Position numbers and translations under genes: made by a program. The notes under the pieces were generated by a model. The model was not told where the DNA came from, ran no database searches, and saw nothing but the letters and a program-made list of their open reading frames with translations. Shown here piece after piece: positions 56,165 through 64,000 of a stretch of DNA of 64,000 nt. Every line of letters begins with the position of its first letter. Position 1 is the first letter of the stretch. This stretch comes from Xanthoparmelia taractica (taxonomy: Eukaryota > Ascomycota > Lecanoromycetes > Lecanorales > Parmeliaceae), in the NCBI GenBank assembly GCA_033085395.1, contig JANQBS010000070.1, positions 62,001 through 126,000 of the forward strand, written 5' to 3'.

Positions 56165-58656
56165 ATGATGACCGAGTACAAGCTCTCAGCGTCCCTTGAG
56201 GAACACGAAGACGACGTGAGTCCGGGTATCGTTCTTGTGCATCATGTCCTAGAACCACAAGAATTAATCATATCTAGGTCCGCGGTGTCATCTACCCTCA
56301 TCCATCATTGGTCCTCTCCGCCTCAAGAGATGCTACTGTCCGTGTGTGGAAATTGCTGTCCCACAACCCTCCCAAATATGACTGTTCAATTTCTTTGCAT
56401 GGCTCAGCCTTCATCAACGCTATCACCTACCTCCCACCAACTTCAGAGTATCCTGACGGCCTGGTAATATCTGGAGGCAAGGATACGATAATAGAGGTTC
56501 GGCAACCCGGCAAGCCACCAGAAGACAATGCCGAGGCTCTACTCCTAGGACACAGCCATAATGTTTGTGCACTGGACGCTTGCCCGGATGGAGGCTTTGT
56601 GGTCAGTGGCAGCTGGGATGGTTCGGCGAGGTTGTGGAGGATAGGGAAATGGGAGTGTGAGGCCCTTCTCGAGGGACACGGAGGCAGCGTGTGGTGTGTC
56701 CTGGCTTATAATTCGGACACGATAATCACAGGTGAGTATGAAACGATGGAGCTCGACTCAGAGGCTATGGGCTGACTGGCTTTACGGATAGGGTGTGCGG
56801 ACAAGCTCATTAGGATATTCGACGCCAGAGGCAAGTTCTCACATACTATCGAAGGAAGCACGGATGTTGTCAGAGCTCTGTGCCGGGTCCAATTGGATCA
56901 TCCATCTGGCGCAGACTTTGCATCAGCCGGGAATGACGGTGTCATCCGACTGTGGAAGCTCGATGGGCGACAAGTTGGGGAACTCATCGGTCATGAGAAC
57001 TTCATATATTCCCTGGTCAGCTTACCAACCGGCGAGCTTGTGAGCTCAGGCGAAGATCGAACAGTACGGATATGGAGAGGAGGTCAGTGCATACAGACAA
57101 TCACTCATCCAGCAATATCAGTCTGGGGTGTGGCAGCTTGCTCGGATAATGGCGACATTGTCAGTGGAGCCAGTGATCGGAAAGTACGGATCTTCAGCAG
57201 AGACAGCAGTCGACAAGCCGAGCCAGACGCAATCCAAGGCTTCGAGGACTCCGTCAAATCGTCGTCAATTCCTCAACAACAAGTCGGCGATGTTAATAAA
57301 GAGAAGCTGCACGGTCCAGATTTTCTGCAGCAGAAGTCAGGGACCAAAGAAGGCCAGGTGGTTATGATCCGAGAGCCAGATGGCAGCGTTAGTGCTCACC
57401 AATGGTCCCAAGGATCACAGTCGTGGTTGAATGTGGGTACGGTAGTGGACGCTGTTGGTAGCAGTGGGAAGAAGACTAGCTACGCAGGTAAAGACTACGA
57501 CTTTGTCTTCGACGTTGACATTGAAGACGGCAAGCCGCCATTAAAATTACCCTACAACCTTTCACAGAATCCGTACGAGGCTGCAACGACATTCATAGCG
57601 GATAACGAGTTACCGGTAACCTACTTGGAACAGGTCGCCAATTTCATCGTTACCAACACACAAGGAGCTACAATCGGGCAAGCCTCTCAAGAGTTATCTG
57701 GTGCGGATCCGTGGGGTAGCGGTGCGTATCGGCCTGGCCAGACCGCACCAACCCCTTCTCCATCACAACCTTTGGCCTCGCGTCCTAAAATCCTTCCCCA
57801 AACAACTTATCTCTCCATCAAGACTGCAAATCTCCGTACCGTTCGCAAGAAAATCGAAGAGCTCAATCAGCAGCTAATCCAGGAAGGCTCTAAAGATATT
57901 TCTCTAGACAAGGAGCTCCTCGCCGATCTTGTAGCAATGATAACGCCACTGGAGCAGAGTCTTTCCAGCGTTCCATCAGCGGACCCTGCCCTTACGACCG
58001 GCATACTACCCGTATTTTACATCCTCTCAAGCTGGCCCCCATCTCACCGTCTTCCAGCGCTGGATCTTCTTCGTCTACTCGCCGCTGCTACACCAGCATT
58101 AGCAGAGTATCGCACCTCATCCTCGACTAATGTGATCGATATTCTCGCTATTACCGGCTTTGACGACAAAGATCGAGAAAATAACATTATGCTATCGGTG
58201 CGCGCCTTTGGCAACCTGTTCGACACAGCATCTGGCCGCAACCTCGCAGACAATGAATACGACAAGATTCACGAACTCGTTCAAGGTTCTTCGCTGGTCT
58301 CTACCAATCGCAATCTCACCATAGCGATTGCAACCCTCTATCTCAATTACGCAGTCCTTCTCACTTCATCGTCTCACTCTTCTCTTCCGTCATCAATTGA
58401 TCGTGGACTAATGCTCGTTGACGACCTCACATCTCTCATCAGCACTGTTAAGGACTCTGAGGCCGCCTACCGTGGTCTTGTGGCGACCGGCACATTACTA
58501 GGTCTGGGGGAGGAGGTGCTTGAAGCGGCGAAAGAAATCTACGATCTCGTTGGTGCATTAAGCAAGGTGGAGTTTGCGGTCAAGGAACCGAGGATTAAAG
58601 TAGTCGTGGGGGAGATCAGGGGAATATTGAAGGCTTTGGAAAACAGGACGGTATAG
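56165..58656 (+). CDS. DOA1: DOA1/UFD3 (PLAA) WD40-PFU-PUL ubiquitin-binding protein
   Basis: Three exons, 56165-56215, 56278-56731 and 56792-58656, give 789 aa. Splicing yields MMTEYKLSASLEEHEDDVRG, the usual opening of Doa1, followed by seven WD40 blades (SASRDATVRVWKL, SGSWDGSARLWRI, SAGNDGVIRLWKL, SSGEDRTVRIWRG, SGASDRKVRIFS). Next are the PFU domain (EGQVVMIREPDGSVSAHQWS, KDYDFVFDVDIEDG, NPYEAATTFIADNELP) and a C-terminal helical PUL domain. Doa1 binds ubiquitin and Cdc48/p97 and regulates ubiquitin levels and proteasomal degradation. All domains are complete. Confidence 0.95.
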
Positions 58657-59022
58657 ACAGTTCAAGCTGCCTTCTACGATTGTTACAGTATAGACCAGCA
58701 TTGAAGGTTGCATTCTAGGCTTCGACATATGCAGAGAAGGAAGATACCTTGCCTTAGACATTGCTACAATCACATATCAAGTTATCGAACGTGAACATAT
58801 TTCATGACATAGTCTATGCTTGACATACCAGTATAGAATTCGCTACTCTGGGAAGATATCTCCCGGATAAAGGCATTGTTGCTCCTGCAAGTGACACCTT
58901 CACTCTCCATGCTCAGATAGGACGTCCGCTCCAGGGTCCAATAATCAAAAGGCCTGGATTGGCTGGCCGCAAATGCCACTTCCTCAAGTAGCAGTTTTCG
59001 CTATGCTCATGAAACAATTCAT
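58657..59022. other. Convergent spacer
   Basis: Short non-coding gap between the 3' ends of DOA1 and the DUF7918 gene. Nothing recognised. Confidence 0.5.
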
Positions 59023-61137
59023 TTAAGCCACTCCACCAGTACCATGGGCATCTTGACCACCGTCTGCTACCAAGGTTTGTTTTGCTGTCCGCGATTTCTT
59101 GCCTCGATGTGCACGCTCTTCTTCCGTCAGAGGCAGTTTCAGAGTCTTTTGCTCCCGTCTGCCATCTGAATGAGCAGTAGGGGCCCCTTGGCAGGCCATA
59201 TTGTCATCCTCTGCATCCTCAGCATCGTCACGTTGACGCTTGCGAATCCTCACGTCCCTGAATTGAGACTGCAGGCTATCGTAGCCCTCGTCTTCAGGAC
59301 CAACAGTGTAACTGAGCTCGTCATCATCAGCATGGGTTTCGAGGTCTGATTCTGTTATGTGCTCGTCGTCAGTGTTCTCCTCCCGATCGCTCGGGTAACA
59401 ATCCCTCGCAATTGGGCGATAGCGGTTCCTGTCAGTGATGTCGGTCACTTGCTCAGTTGTGAACCGGGTCAACGACGGAGCGGATGAAGAGGTTTCTGCA
59501 GTGATGAAAGTGGGAGTGTCTAAACTGGATGTCTGGCGGGCACGTCCTTGATCTTGTAGCTTGTATTCGGGATCTGGAGCCAGTAGATTTCCGGCTAATA
59601 GCGGCGCCTCGGCGCTGGTCTTAAGGGGAAAAGCATCAAGATGGGAACTCTCAACCGATTTGTTAGCCACAATTGGTAATGGAGCGGCCGGATACTTTAG
59701 CGATATCTTGGTCTCGCAAGCCTCGTCCCCTACAGACGGCGACATTGCTGGTATGTCACGGTACTCAGAACCAAAGTCACATTTGTGACTGCCACCGGGC
59801 CTAAACCCTCTCTTTTCTATCTTTGCTTCATACGAATCATGGTCACACCACATTTTCTTCGTCTTTTTCTCCAGAGGTAGGGAGATACTCAGGGGTGTCA
59901 AATCAGCCATCCGAGTGTTCAAAAGTCTTATTGTCCTAGCTGTTGTTATGGTTGGTAGGGACACAAAGCCCGGAAAATGGAACTTTTGCAGCTGTTCTGA
60001 TAACTGATCAGTCAGGCTCATGGTAGAAGGTCTTGTGCTACAAGAGAGACAAGTACCTCGACTTCTATAGAAGAACTGGAAGGTGGCGTAAGGTCCTTCA
60101 TTCGGCTGATAGGGCCCTACATAGAATTTTCGGAGTCAGAATTGCATTGCATCTTCACGGCAAGAACCGGGGAGAGAAGTGACAGCTTAAAAGTGTACGC
60201 ACAGTGCTCTACTACCCGTAATGGCTCGGATTTAAGAGTCTTTTTGTGAATGAATCTAAGGTTGAAAATGTTAGCACAGCGCGCATAGACTGAGGCGATG
60301 GTCTAGGAATTACCCAGTCGCATGAGTGATATCCCGAGGAGCTCGTTCCATATCAATGTCCTCCTCCTGGCCTTCTTGATGGTGTGGGCGGAAATGCGCT
60401 TCCAATCGCTTTTCTCCGAGAACTACTCTATGGAGCTCAACCACAATTTGACCAACTTGACTCTCTTTCCCCGTCTTCCCTCGAGCATCGATTTCCGAGG
60501 ATTTCATTGCTTCGATGAGAGCATCGTCATCCTCGTTCTCTATGTTGGCCTGAGTGCCGGCAATGATTAATTTGTCAAAGACTGTTTCGATGGCTTTTTC
60601 CTTGAACACCCAAGCATGTTCGGTCATTCTTCCATCAACTGACTGTACCCAACGGTGCTTGAATGCAACCTTGCCATCCGGAGAATTGAAATCCTTATCG
60701 GCAGGATCGGTGTAGACGATGATCTTACGCTCTGGTATCCTTCGTCCATCAAGATATAAGACACCTAGAAATGCAAAATCCGGTGGGGGGTGACTCTGCG
60801 GCACTGTACATGATCGGACTGGAGAAGGAAGCGTATCTTTGCTCTTTTTTATATGATCCTGCTCAGTAGAATGGTCCTCTGAGATGGCCGCGAGACGTGT
60901 GGTTTTCATTCTGGAGGAACAAGCCTTGCCTCCCGAGGCGTCCGATGGAGGAATGTGTTCTATGAATGGGATGTCTGGCTGCAAGGATATCTGAAAGGCG
61001 ACGTCCGTCGTCGACTGAACGTATGTAGAGACTTTGCTGCCCTTGGTCTGCAGTCGTAGATATCGAGTCCCCCATTCCTGAAGATTTTCGCCATGAGAGT
61101 CAGTTATGTGGGCAGTGATGCCCCGAAGATGAGGCAT
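59023..61137 (-). CDS. Fungal DUF7918-type protein with disordered acidic tail
   Basis: Four exons, 60314-61137, 60203-60255, 60057-60116 and 59023-59996, give 636 aa. Two tiny middle exons were placed because they restore THATGFIHKKTLKSEPLRVV and PYQPNEGPYATFQFFYRSRE, the end of the domain. The N-terminal about 310 residues form a beta-rich domain (TSVYIQST-like strands; FLGVLYLDGRRIPERKIIVY; EHAWVFKEKAIETVFDKLII) of the fungal family labelled DUF7918. The C-terminal half is disordered, with acidic blocks and basic motifs (RIRKRQRDD, RGKKSRTAKQ) that could act as nuclear localisation signals. Function unknown. The tail exon alone has its own ATG but is clearly continuous with the domain. Confidence 0.8.
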
Positions 61138-61532
61138 TTATCTGATTCTTCACCACGATGGCTAGTAGCAATGATTACAGGTTTAGCTCTTGCGAATCAT
61201 CCAAAGGAAAGCAACTTGTGGGTAACGGTTGTCATGTCCATCTGTTGCCGGTCGTGTTGTTGTTGTTCGATTAAGGACTGACAATCACCGTGAAGTGTTG
61301 ACGACGCGGCACTTGCGCCTCGGCGCTGAATGTGCGAAATCAATAGCACATTGGGTGAATTAGTCGTGCATGATTACAGTGGTACGACTCCAAGAAAAGA
61401 CCTTTCGCTTGTTTCTTGCAAGGAACAGATCATACTTCCCTTTCTATGCGAGATAAAATTCTGGGTATCTTGCAAACACATATAGTATTCTCCTCAACTC
61501 CTCCGTAATGACCTGAGATTATACCACGATCC
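61138..61532. other. Tandem-gene spacer
   Basis: About 400 bp between the SPT8 stop and the DUF7918 start, same strand. No gene; it presumably holds the DUF7918 promoter. Confidence 0.5.
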
Positions 61533-63754
61533 CTACTTTGGTACGCCAATCTCATACCCCAGCAATACCTCCGTAGAAGAGCCTTCCCAGCCCCGATTCC
61601 CAGCTGTCGATACCAAGTATCTACACGTCGGGTCCATATAAAGATGGGATACAACGCCAGTTCGATGGCCGGGAACAATGAGAAAGGGGACGGTGGCATG
61701 CTTAAAGATTTGTTGTTGCTGCAGGTCATACAGCCGGAGAATGTCATAGGAAGCACTGCCGCCAATTAGTCTTGTTTATGAAAAATCGACCGACACTGAC
61801 CAAATTAGATGGCGTCCGTTCGGCATAGCTCGAACGGCGCTGACCGGACCGCTGTTGTTGGGCAGCTTGAAGCTTCTCTCGGCACCTCGCAAGCCCTTGT
61901 GTAAGCTATACTCATCAACGGTGCCGTTTCGCCTTCCGGCATAAATGAAGTTTCCGTCCGGTGACCAGCAAGCATTCATGCACCATGGAGGCACGTTTTG
62001 AGGAGTAATCTTCGCTATGGGTGTGTTTCGGCGCTTGTCCCATATGCGAAGACTTCCGTCAAACGAAGCAGCAAGAAAAGTCGAGTCACTCGATGACGAA
62101 GCCTCTTGGAAGTTGGCCAACGCGGTTTCGCCGCTTTCACCATTGGGAAGCAGCTCGCTCGAGTGGGGCAATCCGACTTTTACTGTCTCAGCTAGATCAG
62201 AAGCGTCTTGGTTAACGGTGTGGTCTGTTGCAATTCGTGTCGCTGGCGAGGCTGGCACTTGAGCGTTTTGATTGACCGGCACAGTAATGGGAGACTGGCT
62301 AGCATCCTTCATATTGATATCTCCCTCCAAGTCTTTCATCGCCTTTTCTTGCTCCTGGTCATGCTCGTGATCTCGAATCCCATTCGCAATAGCCCGTGAG
62401 AATTCGTCGTCGTCGTCGTCAACAAAATTGCCCCCCGATGGAGCACCCTGTGCTTCGTTGTCGTTGTCTCCAAATAGTGAATCACCATCGTTCCCGCCGA
62501 AAAGTGAGTCGGCAGGTGAGCCTACGTTCCCATTCACATCAACCTCGTGCTGAGCGTCGTGGTCAATATCATTAACAGTGCCGTTGATCCGGGGCTTGTC
62601 AGTGCTGTCTGTAGAGAAGGTACCATTGAATTCTTCCATATCCCCCGAAGCTTCTGGAACAGGCAAGCTAGACAATGGCCGGGTTTCTAATGCTGATATC
62701 TGGCCGCCACTACCCTCGAAATTGCGGACGACTTTTCCCGTATTCAGATCCCAGTCAATGACGTTTTTATCCCAGCTTCCCGAGAGCACGGACTTCTCGT
62801 CTGGAGCAAGGTTAAGAACAGAAACAGCAGAAGTGTGTCCTCGGAGGCACGTTATCTGCTTTCCTTCATCATGCCTGACAGATTGTAGATTAATGCCGCC
62901 AGATTCGAGTCCGGACAAGAGCCATAAACCTTCGCGCTGTACAGCAAGGGAGTAGACTGATGAGATGGAGGAGGTTTCCTCGGATGACTTCCCTGTCGCC
63001 AATTCAATGTAAGTTGCAGTATCTCCAACGGAGTGATCAAATATCTACCAGCAGGCTCTTCAGTATTGTCCCAATAACTCATCAGAACTCCAGCCTTTGT
63101 CACACTGTCAACAAAAGGATGCCGTTGAGCTACAGTTAGCATGGACTTGCCATTGGCAGTTTCTAACCAATTATACTTTCTTATATACCCATCAGCGCCC
63201 CCAGTGAAGACCCAACGCAGGTCTGGAGTCGCAGTAATCGAGTTGATGGATGTGCTGTGTGGCGCTGCAATAGTGGGGACTATATCGTACACGGAAGCAG
63301 TCAATGCCTCTGGACGGACTTTAGGCAGTTCGAAGCTTAGACCATTGGAAGTGGCTGAATCCTGAGTAGGCGAAGGGGACGTAAGTAGCACCGAAGGCTT
63401 CGGGTTGGATGTAGGTGCAGCAGAAGTAAGCCCATCGACGCCAGTTTGACCCTGCAAAGACTCTGATGTATTGCTTGTGGATGAGGTTTGGGAGGCATGA
63501 ACACGCTTCGTTTGCCCTTGATTAGGGCCATCTCCGAAAGGATACTGCGAATCATCTTGATCAGGCTCATCATCCTCGTCCTCGTTGTCCTCTTCATTCT
63601 CGCCTTCACCGTCCGCATCAGCTTCTGGCGCCCCATTGCCATCCATATCTTCGTCATCTCGATCTTCCACGGTCCCCTCCTGATCATTGTCCGAGCTTCC
63701 GTCGCGAGAGCCTCCACTTTCCCGGTCATCATATTCACCGCCAAAAGGATCCAT
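61533..63754 (-). CDS. SPT8: SAGA complex subunit SPT8 (WD40)
   Basis: Three exons, 63049-63754, 61801-62992 and 61533-61755 (introns of 56 and 45 bp), give 706 aa. The protein starts MDPFGGEYDD, has a strongly acidic N-terminus (GENEEDNEDEDDEPDQDD), and then WD40 blades (SINSITATPDLRWVFTGGAD, GYIRKYNWLETANGK, EGLWLLSGLESGGINLQSVRHD, LSGSWDKNVIDWDLNTGK, LAASFDGSLRIWDKRR). The third exon closes the propeller with CASYDILRLYDLQQ and GHRTGVVSHLYMDP. An insert of about 190 residues rich in Asp, Ser and Gly splits the blades. The SGLESGGI-LQSVRHDEGKQI run is characteristic of Spt8, which contacts TBP within SAGA. An upstream in-frame ATG at 63859 is possible; the acidic start is the family norm. 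Confidence 0.94.
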
Positions 63755-64000
63755 TCTTGCTTTGCAAGCTCCCACCCACCACGATCGGCAGAAAGTCGAC
63801 CTTGCGAAGAAGTCGCTTCTCAACGTATATAGACTCTTCCATTCATAGTCCTCGACCAATCAAGTCCCTTCGCTTTTCCGTCTTGACAAATACGAACCCA
63901 GGATCCTGCTTCTGGACATTGATGTTCGTTCCGAACCTGTCAGCCACCATCCAATGCTGGCCATTCGGTATAGGGGGAAAAAGAAGGAATCAAGGTCGAC
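63755..64000. other. SPT8 upstream region
   Basis: Window end. Likely 5' untranslated region and promoter of SPT8; no other gene seen. Confidence 0.5.

Noticed and set aside
1..64000. A coordinated multi-gene defence or biosynthetic system
   Set aside because: Genes are unrelated housekeeping functions on mixed strands; the only accessory patch (27.8-31 kb) contains broken genes.

Overview
The window reads as nuclear DNA of a filamentous ascomycete (Pezizomycotina). It has short GT-AG introns of about 45-120 bp with CTRAY-like branch sites, eukaryotic housekeeping genes, and fungus-restricted families (RTA1, CFEM-like GPI protein, DUF7918, CYP52-like P450, UstYa-like). Exon models were built by hand by joining reading frames at GT/AG sites and checking that the product resembled its family. 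No search was run.

Layout. 0.2-5.0 kb: a very long disordered Ser/Pro-rich protein (-). 5.7-6.7 kb: a decayed epoxide-hydrolase-like pseudogene (+). 7.2-9.0 kb: a seven-exon NAPE-PLD-like metallo-hydrolase (-), divergent from a BCS1-type AAA ATPase (9.7-11.3 kb, +). 11.3-14.3 kb: no convincing gene. 14.3-15.8 kb: conserved single-TM protein (+). 15.8-19.1 kb: gene-poor. 19.1-21.9 kb: GPI-anchored repeat-rich cell-wall protein (+). 22.6-23.8 kb: RTA1-like 7TM protein (-). 24.3-26.2 kb: TGL1-like steryl-ester lipase (-). 27.4-27.8 kb: a two-exon gene for the 9.5-kDa subunit of complex I (-). 27.8-28.6 kb: AT-rich transposon-relic island. 28.6-30.9 kb: broken P450 (-) and broken UstYa-like gene (+). 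31.4-33.7 kb: WBP1 and PET191 (+). 33.7-35.8 kb: gene-poor. 35.8-37.1 kb: RtcA-like cyclase (-). 38.1-39.3 kb: membrane-anchored expansin-like protein (+). 39.7-40.5 kb: SDR (-). 41.0-44.1 kb: EMC1 (-), divergent from VMA16 (44.4-45.2 kb, +). 45.7-48.7 kb: disordered protein (-). 49.5-53.4 kb: ZNFX1-type helicase (-). 53.4-54.2 kb: small SH3 protein (-). 56.2-58.7 kb: DOA1/PLAA (+). 59.0-61.1 kb: DUF7918 protein (-). 61.5-63.8 kb: SPT8 (-).

Functionally this is mostly a housekeeping neighbourhood: ER glycosylation and membrane insertion (WBP1, EMC1), mitochondrial respiration (BCS1, PET191, complex I subunit), vacuolar acidification (VMA16), ubiquitin handling (DOA1) and transcription (SPT8). 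There is no sign of an operon or of a cluster working as one pathway. The exception is a small accessory patch at 27.8-31 kb, where repeat relics sit beside a dead P450 and a dead UstYa-family gene, which looks like the remnant of a specialised-metabolism locus. I did not find a convincing new biological system. The most informative oddities are the pseudogenes with C-to-T/G-to-A style lesions, a likely GC-AG intron in WBP1, an EMC1 exon junction that will not join in frame, and a type-II membrane-anchored double-psi beta-barrel protein.
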